A DNA stretch of 17,082 nt from 2-01-FULL-33-17 sp964474375 (lineage in GTDB: Bacteria > Patescibacteriota > Minisyncoccia > Phycocordibacterales > UBA9973), in the NCBI GenBank assembly GCA_964474375.1, contig CAYYSG010000016.1, forward strand, positions 1 through 17,082. Reading direction: 5' to 3'. The notes beneath the pieces were generated by a model, which worked only from the letters and a program-made list of their open reading frames with translations, had not been told where the DNA came from and searched no databases. The position numbers were made by a program, and so were the translations under genes. Shown piece by piece: positions 1 to 7,397 of this stretch (position 1 is the stretch's first letter; each line of letters opens with the position of its first letter).

Positions 1-644
1 TCCGACCCGTACTGCATCGCCTGATTGCGCTGGATCGCCTGCTGGTTCGCAAGTTCGCGCTGGAGGTTCTGCTGCTGCGCCTGCAAGTCCGCGCCGACGT
101 TCAGTTGGTTCTGCGCCTGACGCCCCTGACCGGCGGCACCGAACATGCCCTGATCCTGCCCGCGCATCGCCCCGAACGCCTGCGCGGCAAGCGCCTGCGC
201 CTGCTGCTGTTCCTGTGCCCGCAGAAGCGCCGCCTGACCCGCCATCTGCTGCTGCATCGCAGCGCCTTGGTTCAGGATCTGCCGCTGCGCCAGCGCCGGG
301 TTCTGCCCCCGGATCGAGGCCACCGCGCCGCCCATCTGCTGGATGCCACGGTCCGTCGCGTCGCGAAGTTGCAGTTCCGCCAGCGACGTTCCCTTGCCGA
401 GCGCGCGGGCAAGAATCGCCTCCGCGTTCGTCATCTGCCCGCCGCGAGCCGCCGCCTGCTGCGCCTGCGCCTCACGCATCGCCGCGATGAAGTCGTAGTC
501 CTCGGGCCGCATCGCGGTCGTCTGCCCAGTCGCAAGCGGCGTGACGCCACGGTACGCCGCCGCAAACGGGTTGATCTCCTCGTGCCACTCCTTCGGACGC
601 ATGAAGGCGTTCGGATCGGCGGCGGTCAGGTTCGGGGGGGGCAT
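1..644 (-). CDS. Gln/Ala-rich internal virion (ejection) protein candidate, 3'-truncated
   Basis: This open frame starts at ATG 644 and runs off the left end of the window without a stop, giving 214 residues. The start follows a GAGGTG ribosome site 5 bases upstream and lies 24 bases after the stop of the nozzle-like gene. The N-terminus (MPPPNLTAADPNAFMRPKEW) is followed from about residue 55 by a long Ala/Gln/Arg/Met-rich stretch with motifs such as AQAQQAAARGG and QAQQQNLQRELANQQ, which predicts extended helix or coiled coil. Third codon positions are almost all G or C, as in the neighbouring genes. Podoviruses commonly encode internal core or ejection proteins, Gln/Ala-rich and helical, just after the tail nozzle gene; I infer that role from composition and position, with no recognisable catalytic domain. 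A run of eight C residues at codons 2-4 is error-prone, so Met15 is a possible alternative start. Confidence 0.72.
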   Translation of the reverse strand, partial: MPPPNLTAADPNAFMRPKEWHEEINPFAAAYRGVTPLATGQTTAMRPEDYDFIAAMREAQAQQAAARGGQMTNAEAILARALGKGTSLAELQLRDATDRGIQQMGGAVASIRGQNPALAQRQILNQGAAMQQQMAGQAALLRAQEQQQAQALAAQAFGAMRGQDQGMFGAAGQGRQAQNQLNVGADLQAQQQNLQRELANQQAIQRNQAMQYGS

Positions 645-668
645 GGTTCACCTCTTCGGGGTGGGAGA

Positions 669-3600
669 CTACCCCACCGATTGCGTGGCAGGCATCCGGT
701 TGCTGCCGGGGATCACCCCGACGACCGCCGTCATGCCGGAAAGCGTGCAGGACTCGCCCGAACCGCTCGCCTGCGAGTCGCGAATCGTCAACTGGATCGA
801 CTGGCACTTCTGCCGAGTCAGATTGATGCGCCACTGGTACGGGGCGAATGTCCCGCCGTAGACGCTGTCCGACCCGTAGGGCGACCCGCTGCCGTAGGTG
901 GTCGCGGGCGTCGGCGTGACCTCCAGCGTCTGCCGGATCGTCGGGTCGAAATCGTAGGCGACGTCCACCCACAACTTGTGCGGAGCCTTGTAGGTGCCGA
1001 GCAGCAACACGCGGTACACGCGCTGGTATCCCTGCAAGCCCGCAAACGACAGCCATGCCGTGCGAATCTTCATGCGGATGAACGACCCGGCGTCGCGGAA
1101 CGAGTCAGGGTTCTGCCGCATCACCAAGCCGTCGGATCGCAGATAGGTGTGCTGCCCGTTCCAGATGATCGAGTCCGCCGCGTCGACCGACGTGAACTGC
1201 GACCACTGCCCGACGAAGTAGTCGAACGACAGCGCCGTCTTGTCGTCGAACGTGAGCCGCAGTTGGTCCCTGTCTGCCAACTGCACTGCGCTCGTACACG
1301 CCGCCGTCGCAAGGTCTGTCACCGGAGCGCCGATGTCCACCACCGCAAGCGCGCGGGTCAGCAACTTGATGCCCTTCGCGGACTGGAACATCAGCCCGTC
1401 GGGCGTCATGCCGATGCTGCGCTGGTTGATGCACCCGCAGTCCGTCGTGACCATCGACGTCGAGAGGTCGTCACCCGTCCCGTTCGCGGCAGGCCCGTCG
1501 CCGGTCACGGCGTAGATTGAGTTCGCCTTGAACACGATGAGCTTGTCGTCCATCGACGCGATCGAGGTGATGTCACCACCGGACGGCGAGACATTCACGA
1601 CGAAGTTCGCGCCAAACTCGACCGGCACTCCGGGGCTGATCGTCTTGCTGTACGAGATACTGAGGCGATTCGTGGAGTCCACGATCCACAGGCGGTTGCG
1701 GTGCGACGCGAGCGCCAGCGGCGGCGGTGACGCGACGTTCTCGACCTCGCCGCTCCCGTCCGGCGGCGCGTACAACTGCACGCCCGAAATCAGGTCGGCG
1801 TCCTCGGTGTCGTCCGTGATCGTCACGCTCGTCTGCGTCGGATCGTTGATGTTCGAGGACGTGTACGGCAGCCGATAGAACACCGTTCCATTGTTCTCCG
1901 TCCGGTATACCGCCAGCATGACCGGCGCACGTCCGTTCGCCGTCGTCTTCTGCGTCAGACGCAGCATCGGGAACAGGACCGACGCGTCGTTGCCCGCGCT
2001 GATCGCCGCGCTGCTCTGAACGGTCGTCGGCACGCTGGGAGCGCTGCGATGCAGGTTGCCGTTGTTGTCGGTCCACTCGTAGACGCCGACGTACTGGTAG
2101 GTGAAGTCAGTGCCCGCCGACAGCCCAGTGACGTCCAGTCCGCCAGAAACCGTCTCGCCCTCGGGGTAGAGGTTGAAGCCGTGCTCGACCCAGCCGATGC
2201 CGTCGTACATCTGGAGCAAGCCGCCCGACAGGTGCAGCGACCCAGCCGCCTCTGCCGTTCGGTAGGAGTTGGATGCGTCGGCAAAGTCCAGCGACAGCGA
2301 TGAAACGCCGATCGGAGGAAGCGCACCGATCTTTGACGACAGGACAGTGCCCCCACCGCCGATGCCGAGAATCTTCCCGCACGCGACCCTGAACACCGAC
2401 GAACCGACCCTGCTCACTTCCGACAGCACATACGAGCGCGCAGGCCACGACTCACCGGGAAGAACACGGCCGACGACTCGCCCTGTGACCCCGTCGAGAA
2501 CAAAGAACGTCAACTGCAAAAGCGCAGAACTTGCAAACCCGCCGAGCGCGACGATGTACGGGACGCCGCCGTACACCCACGGCTTGCTCACGATCGTCAG
2601 TTTCCCGTCGAGTTGCGTGGTGCTTGTTGATCCGTTGCTGAACAGCACGCCCATCATGACCGAAATTGTCGCGATCATGTCTGTCGTGCGTGAAACGTAG
2701 ATCGTCGACAGCCCGGCAGCAGCCGAATAGTACCAGCGCAAGTCAACAAACGTCTCCGACATGGAAATGCCGGTCAAAGTGCTAACAGAAACCCCTGTAG
2801 CGATCGTTCCGAACGACCGCAGCGTCGCAAGCCGCGCGCTGTAGAGCCGGTACTTCAGCGTTGTCGCGTCGGAAAACGCGATCGCAGGGCCGTCACGAAA
2901 CGCGTCGTACAGCACCGCGACGCGACGCCCTTCGTTGCCCGTGACCTCGACCGCGCCAGCCCTCGACGTGAAGCTGCTCGCGTCGAACCACCACAGCGTC
3001 GTGCCGCCCGCCGCAGTCCGGTTGTTGAAGACGAGGTAGATCGAGCGCTGTCCGCCCGTGGGCGAATCCGCCACCACCACGTCATACGCTTGGTAGTCGG
3101 TGTTGGAGTTTTCCAGCGCATTCGCGTTCGCTGCGTTGCCGGTCAACTGCGTGAAATTCAGCGTCGCGAGCGGCGCGCCCGTGTAGAGCCGCGCAACCTG
3201 AATCGTCGCCTCCAGCCGGTCCACAAGGTAGATCAGGAACGAGTTGCCGTAGACGACCACGCGAGGACGCCAGCCGTTCGTGTAGATCGGCGTCGAGGTA
3301 CGGACGAGTTGCCCGCTGACCGAGTCCACGACCGACAGGTACACCTCGGTTCCGGTTGCCGTGTCGCGCGTCCAGACGTAGCACTGCGTTCCATCCGGGT
3401 GCGTTGCGCCGTTGATGTCGTAGTCGTTCTCGGTCGCATTCGTGTCGATGTCCTGCACCGACGCGACGGCGCTCGACACGTTGCCCTTGTCGACCCACTG
3501 GTCACTCGACTCCACGTAGGAGTACGCGCTCGTCGGATCGAACAGCAGCAGCTCGCCCTGCCGCTGCGCCAAGCCAAGCCCCGACTCGATCCGGTCGGTC

Positions 3601-3779
3601 GTTCCAGCAATTCCCCGACCAAGACGGTCGTACCCGTGGCGCTTGTTCGCCGCACCCGGTCGGTCGAACAGCGTGTTCTCCAACTGCAAGAACGACGTCG
3701 GCGGCGACTGCTTCGGGTCGGTCAGGCGGTCAAGCCCTCCCGCGAAGTTGAGCGGCACGATCTTTTGCTCCAGCGCCAT
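669..3779 (-). CDS. Large tail protein, nozzle / beta-propeller-like (tail tubular protein B analogue)
   Basis: A 1036-residue protein begins at ATG 3779, 9 bases after the stop of the upstream fibre gene, with AGAGG just before the start. The N-terminus (ALEQKIVPLNFAGGLDRLTD, then an LENTLFDRPGAANKR segment) is a type I associate with podovirus tail proteins. The body is beta-rich with no signal peptide or membrane segment. A stretch near residues 555-600 (YQYVGVYEWTDNNGNLHRSA) looks like a fibronectin-III-like module. The following part (LASHRNRLWIVDSTNRLSIS, then DDKLIVFKANSIYAVTGDGP) has propeller-like blades that recur in T7 gp12-type nozzle proteins. T7 gp12 is about 794 residues, so this would be a long version. 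Its place after the adaptor and fibres and before the ejection-protein candidate supports a tail-tube tip or nozzle role. The nozzle call is inference; a virion structural role is much safer. Base composition drops modestly at about 2290-2830. Confidence 0.8.
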   Translation of the reverse strand: MALEQKIVPLNFAGGLDRLTDPKQSPPTSFLQLENTLFDRPGAANKRHGYDRLGRGIAGTTDRIESGLGLAQRQGELLLFDPTSAYSYVESSDQWVDKGNVSSAVASVQDIDTNATENDYDINGATHPDGTQCYVWTRDTATGTEVYLSVVDSVSGQLVRTSTPIYTNGWRPRVVVYGNSFLIYLVDRLEATIQVARLYTGAPLATLNFTQLTGNAANANALENSNTDYQAYDVVVADSPTGGQRSIYLVFNNRTAAGGTTLWWFDASSFTSRAGAVEVTGNEGRRVAVLYDAFRDGPAIAFSDATTLKYRLYSARLATLRSFGTIATGVSVSTLTGISMSETFVDLRWYYSAAAGLSTIYVSRTTDMIATISVMMGVLFSNGSTSTTQLDGKLTIVSKPWVYGGVPYIVALGGFASSALLQLTFFVLDGVTGRVVGRVLPGESWPARSYVLSEVSRVGSSVFRVACGKILGIGGGGTVLSSKIGALPPIGVSSLSLDFADASNSYRTAEAAGSLHLSGGLLQMYDGIGWVEHGFNLYPEGETVSGGLDVTGLSAGTDFTYQYVGVYEWTDNNGNLHRSAPSVPTTVQSSAAISAGNDASVLFPMLRLTQKTTANGRAPVMLAVYRTENNGTVFYRLPYTSSNINDPTQTSVTITDDTEDADLISGVQLYAPPDGSGEVENVASPPPLALASHRNRLWIVDSTNRLSISYSKTISPGVPVEFGANFVVNVSPSGGDITSIASMDDKLIVFKANSIYAVTGDGPAANGTGDDLSTSMVTTDCGCINQRSIGMTPDGLMFQSAKGIKLLTRALAVVDIGAPVTDLATAACTSAVQLADRDQLRLTFDDKTALSFDYFVGQWSQFTSVDAADSIIWNGQHTYLRSDGLVMRQNPDSFRDAGSFIRMKIRTAWLSFAGLQGYQRVYRVLLLGTYKAPHKLWVDVAYDFDPTIRQTLEVTPTPATTYGSGSPYGSDSVYGGTFAPYQWRINLTRQKCQSIQLTIRDSQASGSGESCTLSGMTAVVGVIPGSNRMPATQSVG

Positions 3780-3788
3780 CGGTGCCTC

Positions 3789-4916
3789 TCAGAGTTCGTA
3801 AGCGATCAACTTCATATGGTATGCAGAGGCATTTGTTATCGAACTGCCCGCCCTGATGTTGACCGTAAACGTGTATGTGCCTGCGCCTCCGGCCCACAGC
3901 GTCCACAGGGACGACGGCGGGTACACAACGGTCTGATCAAGAATGTCAACCAGTTCGGGATTGTGCATCTTGAATAAGCCAATCAGCGTTGACGCGTCGC
4001 CAGACACAACTATTTCAGCATACCCAGTGGCGGGATCAGAGGACGAGTCGCCGTAAGCAAAAAAACCAAACGCGTTTCCGCTTGAAATGCTGTTGTCCGC
4101 TATGCATGTCACAACAACAGGACGGCCGGTCGTCGTGATTGTCACCGACAGGTTTGTCACCTGAACATTCGTCGTGCTTCCAGTGGTAAACGCGCCACAA
4201 CCGCCGCTGATCTGCTGACCAACAGACGCCTGCTTTGCGCGTGTCACAGCGCCTGACTGGATCGACGCCGTGTTGACGCTGTTTGCCAGCGCCGTCGTGC
4301 TGAACGCCAACTGTCCGCTGCTGGTCGAGTAGAGGTAGCCGTCACCGCCGGGAAGCGACGCAGGCAGCGTCAGTTCGTAGGATGCCGCAAGTCCAGCAGG
4401 CGGCGTGATCGTCACGTCGTTCGGAGCCGTCTCGCCGTCGCGATGCAGCACGATCGGGCCAGACGCCATCAGCGCGTACAGGTCCGTGTCGTAGAGCCAT
4501 GTGAACGTGTCCGCCCCGAACGACGCCGACGCAGGCGACGACAGACCCGTGATGCCACCGATCGACGCCGCACTGATCGCACCGTTCTCCGTGATGCGGA
4601 TGTCCACGCCGTTGCCGTCCACCGCGTACAGGTCGACGCCCTTGAAGTAGAGCAGCGACGTCCCGTCAGGCGTCTCTTCCTGAATCTCGTACTGCGTCGC
4701 CAGCAGGTTCGTCGCCGCGTAGCCGTTGAACGACAGCGCCGCGTCGATCCCGATGCCCGAGGACGGCACGGGCACGCCCTTGCCCGGCGTGTGGTCGTGC
4801 TCCGACACACCGCCGCCGTCCGCCCCAAGGGCATCGTTCAGTTGCGACGCCCACTCAGGACCAAGCGTGACGCTCGGGTCCGGCAGGCTCAGGTTCATCG
4901 AGGGAGTCACGGGCAT
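3789..4916 (-). CDS. Tail fibre / receptor-binding protein 2, with HDH motif and beta-sandwich C-terminus
   Basis: About 375 residues. I take ATG 4916 as the start because AGAGG lies 7 bases upstream; GTG 4919, one codon earlier, also works. Either start overlaps the stop of the 74-aa gene. Around residues 38-50 it carries VSEHDHTPGKG, a His-Asp-His element common in phage fibres, followed by SFNGYAATNL. Residues 75-215 form a repetitive beta-rich shaft. The C-terminal part from about residue 215 (ASIQSGAVTRAKQASVGQQI, then VTNLSVTITTTGRPVVV) matches a beta-sandwich end domain that I recognise from many fibre tips, and would be the likely receptor-binding part. The DNA encoding this end (about 3790-4260) is clearly less GC-rich than the shaft: two 60-base lines count 45-47% G+C, against about 75% in a shaft line. 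This fits module exchange. The gene lies between the first fibre and the nozzle-like gene. Confidence 0.8.
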   Translation of the reverse strand: MPVTPSMNLSLPDPSVTLGPEWASQLNDALGADGGGVSEHDHTPGKGVPVPSSGIGIDAALSFNGYAATNLLATQYEIQEETPDGTSLLYFKGVDLYAVDGNGVDIRITENGAISAASIGGITGLSSPASASFGADTFTWLYDTDLYALMASGPIVLHRDGETAPNDVTITPPAGLAASYELTLPASLPGGDGYLYSTSSGQLAFSTTALANSVNTASIQSGAVTRAKQASVGQQISGGCGAFTTGSTTNVQVTNLSVTITTTGRPVVVTCIADNSISSGNAFGFFAYGDSSSDPATGYAEIVVSGDASTLIGLFKMHNPELVDILDQTVVYPPSSLWTLWAGGAGTYTFTVNIRAGSSITNASAYHMKLIAYEL

Positions 4917-5140
4917 CACAGCACCTCTTCGCGCACGACGGGCACACCGTCAGGTACGGGCACAGCATCGCACACAGGGATCGGGTACGCGCCATCGACC
5001 TCGCGCACGTCCGCCCACGACAGCGTCCAGCCGTATGGGAACGGCGCGGGAGGCGTGCCCGGACGTGGCAAGCCCTCGGCGGCGTTGCAGGCATCGCGGT
5101 ACGTCGTCGCGCTGACGGCGTCAGGGAAGCGGGCAATCAC
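4916..5140 (-). CDS. Small conserved-looking tail-region protein, 74 aa
   Basis: This short gene must start at GTG 5140, because the frame contains no ATG. The GTG overlaps the TGA of the upstream fibre gene (GTGA) and has a good AAGGAG site 8 bases upstream. Its own TGA overlaps the start of the next fibre gene, so it is probably translationally coupled on both sides. The sequence begins MIARFPDAVSATTYRDACNA and is rich in Pro, Val and Ala, with two cysteines and no membrane segment. Small proteins with this kind of N-terminus do occur among phage tail genes, but I know no function for them. A fibre-associated or chaperone role is only a guess from location. Codon use with strong G/C at third positions, and the tight overlaps, support it being real. 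Confidence 0.7.
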   Translation of the reverse strand: MIARFPDAVSATTYRDACNAAEGLPRPGTPPAPFPYGWTLSWADVREVDGAYPIPVCDAVPVPDGVPVVREEVL

Positions 5141-6384
5141 AGGAACGTCTCCTTGACAGCCGACTCCAAGTCGAACACGTCGGGGGCAGACAGCAGTGCG
5201 TTGAACAGCATGACGGTGAAGATGCGGGACACGGGCAGGCCGTTGAAGACGGAGAGCGTCTGGGTGAACGAGTCGAGCGATGCGGCGAGGCCAGTGACAC
5301 CGGCGATCCTGCATCGCTGCAGGCGCCTGCCGTTTCCCGAGGCACCAATCTCCCAAGACTCAACAACAGGCTCGTCGAACACGGTCTGGTAGTTTCGGGC
5401 CATCGCAAAGTACGGCCCTGTCCCGTCGTTGGACGTTCCGTGCCCTCGAACGTATGTACTGCCAGCGGCAGCAACAGCACCAACGGCGGTCGTGTTCGGA
5501 AACCACGCAAACCCCGCAGTTGAAGTCTCGTTGCTCTTCACCAAGGCCGCTGCGGTGCTTGCGGCCGACCACCGGTAGNNNNNNNNNNNNNNNNNNNNNN
5601 NNNNNNNNNNNNNNNNNNNNNNNNNNNNNNNNNNNNNNNNNNNNNNNNNNNNNNNNNNNNNNNNNNNNNNNNNNNNNNAAGCGCTCACGGTGCTTCCGTT
5701 CAGGGTGATTCCGCGGCGAGCGTCGACCCACCACGCAAGGGACGCCACGGAGCGAGGGTCGATGTGCCAGTACGCGCGCTCTGTCGCCCTCCACGCCGAC
5801 GTGCCATCCGAAACGAGCGTGATCGTGCCGTACCGCTTCCACAGCATCAGCCGCGTGCGCGACGTCGCGAGGCTCGGCGCGGTGATCGTGTCCGACCCGG
5901 CGCACAACACGTAGATGAGGTCCTCACTTGCACCGTTCGCGTCGCCGCTGCCGACACCCGCCTCGTCGGTGATGACGATGGTCTGCTTTGCCGTCGTCGC
6001 CGCAGGTAGCGTGATTGCCCCGTCGAACGACGCCGTGATCGCGACGTAGATGTTTCCAGTCCCAGAGATCGCAGTCGCCGTCGTGACCTCTTGCCGAGTC
6101 CACAGCTGCGACCCGGACGGCAGCGGATGCCGGTGATCCGACCGCGACGCCTCATCTGACGTTCCCGCCTGTGCTGACGTCGAGAGCGCTAGCGCTGGCG
6201 TGTCCGACAGGTCAGCGCCACCGCCACCAGTGCCAGAAGATGCGAGCGCCGCCACCGCTTTCGACAGCGGATCGAACTGCGTGCGGATGTTGTCCTGCAC
6301 GCGGTCAAGCCGCGCGCCGACTTGCTCCGTCGTCTCGCCCTTCGGCTGACGCAGCGGACTGAACGATGTCGGCCGGTACGCCAT
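5137..6384 (-). CDS. Tail fibre protein 1 with LamG-like domain, interrupted by an N gap
   Basis: The gene starts at ATG 6384, 3 bases after the adaptor stop, and ends at TGA 5137. It covers 416 codons including a 100-base N run (5579-5678), so its true length is unknown. The N-terminal 50 residues are helical and possibly coiled coil (VGARLDRVQDNIRTQFDPL), a virion-attachment style start. Residues 72-87 (QAGTSDEASRSDHRHP) hold the S-D-H-x-H-P element typical of phage fibres. A beta-rich region follows. At about 215-235 the text LAWWVDARRGITLNGSTVSA is the characteristic start of a concanavalin/LamG-like module, and the C-terminus (RIFTVMLFNALLSAPDVF) resembles the end of the same fold. The gap removes the centre of this presumed sugar-binding domain. 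The frame stays open on both sides of the Ns and ends in a proper overlap with the next gene, so I treat it as one gene. Confidence 0.78.
   Translation of the reverse strand: MAYRPTSFSPLRQPKGETTEQVGARLDRVQDNIRTQFDPLSKAVAALASSGTGGGGADLSDTPALALSTSAQAGTSDEASRSDHRHPLPSGSQLWTRQEVTTATAISGTGNIYVAITASFDGAITLPAATTAKQTIVITDEAGVGSGDANGASEDLIYVLCAGSDTITAPSLATSRTRLMLWKRYGTITLVSDGTSAWRATERAYWHIDPRSVASLAWWVDARRGITLNGSTVSAXXXXXXXXXXXXXXXXXXXXXXXXXXXXXXXXXXYRWSAASTAAALVKSNETSTAGFAWFPNTTAVGAVAAAGSTYVRGHGTSNDGTGPYFAMARNYQTVFDEPVVESWEIGASGNGRRLQRCRIAGVTGLAASLDSFTQTLSVFNGLPVSRIFTVMLFNALLSAPDVFDLESAVKETFL
5149..5154 (-). promoter_or_regulatory. AAGGAG ribosome site that fixes the GTG start of the 74-aa gene
   Basis: AAGGAG lies 8 bases before GTG 5140, inside the end of tail fibre 1. 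As the frame has no ATG, this site decides the start and supports the gene being real. Confidence 0.65.
5579..5678. other. Assembly gap of 100 Ns inside tail fibre 1
   Basis: The run is exactly 100 Ns, the usual placeholder, so the true length is unknown. The flanks do not repeat each other, unlike at the second gap. It falls in the middle of the LamG-like domain of the fibre gene, and the frame is open on both sides. Confidence 0.97.
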
Positions 6385-6387
6385 CCG

Positions 6388-7089
6388 TCAGTACCATCCG
6401 CCACCGTAGGTGCCGTATCCGTAGCCGTTGTTGTAGGCGAGGTTGCCACTCGCGAACACGTCGGTCACGGTCGCGGGCGATCCTGCGTCGCGGTTCTCGG
6501 CTTCCGAGTTGAGTCGCTGGACCAGCGCAGCCTTCTGCGCCATCAGCACGCGCACGTCGAGGTCTTGCTTCTGCATGACCTTGATCGCCGCGTCTACGAT
6601 CGTGAATTCCTCCCAGCCGTTGTACCCGATCAGCACGTCGGAGTCGTCCGTGAGCAGCGTCATTTGCGGCGCGTACCAGATCCGAACCGTACACGCGGGC
6701 GGCAGCGGCTCCATCCACAGCGTATTGCCCGCGAGGCGATACCGAAGCGCGCTGAACCACGGCGCTCCGATCGAGTTCGGCAGGTTCGCCAGCAGGTTGC
6801 GCTCTTCGAGGTTGAACGGCTTGAGCGTGACGTACTGCCCGCCCGTCAGCACATCCACGCCGCGCAGCTTGAAGAAGTCCGATGGCAGCGCCACCGTGTT
6901 GCTCGACCCAGTGTATGACAGGTCGGCCGACGACAGCGCGTAGTCCGCGCCGTAGGTCTGGATCAGCAAGCCGTACAACTCCTGCTGCGACAGATTCAGA
7001 TACGACGCGATCTCCGCGTCGGTCACGACCTGATTCTCTTGCGTGTCCGTGCGACGACGGACTTCCTCGATCGCCTCTGCCAGCGTCAT
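6388..7089 (-). CDS. Head-tail connector / adaptor-like protein
   Basis: A 233-residue protein whose ATG overlaps the holin-like gene's TGA (ATGA), with GAGGTG 4 bases upstream. The N-terminus (LAEAIEEVRRRTDTQENQVV, then TDAEIASYLNLSQQELYGLL) is a helical pattern I associate with podovirus connector or adaptor proteins sitting below the portal. It continues with a beta-rich middle (SSNTVALPSDFFKLRGVDVL, LWMEPLPPACTVRIWYAP) and a helical segment near residue 170 (VDAAIKVMQKQDLDVRVLMA). The tail end is Gly/Tyr-rich (NNGYGYGTYGGGWY), possibly flexible. Its place directly before the fibres and the nozzle-like gene fits a protein that joins head and tail. I have not proved family membership; a tail-tubular-A-like label would describe the same role. 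Confidence 0.7.
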   Translation of the reverse strand: MTLAEAIEEVRRRTDTQENQVVTDAEIASYLNLSQQELYGLLIQTYGADYALSSADLSYTGSSNTVALPSDFFKLRGVDVLTGGQYVTLKPFNLEERNLLANLPNSIGAPWFSALRYRLAGNTLWMEPLPPACTVRIWYAPQMTLLTDDSDVLIGYNGWEEFTIVDAAIKVMQKQDLDVRVLMAQKAALVQRLNSEAENRDAGSPATVTDVFASGNLAYNNGYGYGTYGGGWY

Positions 7090-7394
7090 GCGGCACCTCG
7101 CTTCATTCGCATCGCACGCACGACGACGTCGCGATTCTTGATTGCCAGCGACGCGATGATGAACCCGTCACCGACGCGATGCAGCGTGTCGGCGTCCGGC
7201 GAAATGCGCCCGGACAGACCCACGCCGATACCGACCACAAGCGCCAGTGCGTCGATCGCGAGTTTCTGCCGGTCCGTGCGCGGCTTCTGTGTGAACCACG
7301 GCACGAATCGAACGACCGCGCCGACGACGCTCACCACCACCACCATCGCCACGGCATACGGTGCCACTGCGTTCGCCAGCGCCATCAGGTCCAT
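7086..7394 (-). CDS. Holin-like small membrane protein
   Basis: A 102-residue protein starting at ATG 7394, with GGAG upstream and 3 bases from the preceding stop. Residues 12-33 (PYAVAMVVVVSVVGAVVRFV) form a strong membrane segment. Residues 47-61 (IDALALVVGIGVGL) form a second, and residues 74-85 (VGDGFIIASLAI) are a weak third. The linker between the first two (TQKPRTDRQK) and the C-terminal tail (RAMRMKRGAA) are basic. Small size, two or three membrane spans, a charged tail and a position next to the endolysin fit a holin, which would open the cytoplasmic membrane to release the peptidase. No holin family signature is certain, so this rests on topology and context. Confidence 0.6.
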   Translation of the reverse strand: MDLMALANAVAPYAVAMVVVVSVVGAVVRFVPWFTQKPRTDRQKLAIDALALVVGIGVGLSGRISPDADTLHRVGDGFIIASLAIKNRDVVVRAMRMKRGAA

Positions 7395-7397
7395 CGG

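Noticed and set aside
105..1520. Long plus-strand open frame of 471 codons
   Set aside because: Arg/Leu/Pro-rich text typical of antisense shadow frames in high-GC DNA. It lies opposite two well-supported minus-strand genes and has no domain-like sequence.
4052..4070. Programmed frameshift at the seven-A run (T7 on the coding strand) in tail fibre 2
   Set aside because: The zero frame continues in good protein text on both sides (NAFGFFAYGDSSS), and no overlapping product is implied.
4916..5356. 146-aa version of the small tail-region protein
   Set aside because: The upstream 72 residues overlap tail fibre 1 in another frame and look like shadow text. GTG 5140 with AAGGAG is better placed.
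3789..6384. Diversity-generating retroelement acting on the fibre genes
   Set aside because: No reverse transcriptase and no template/variable repeat pair is visible in the window.
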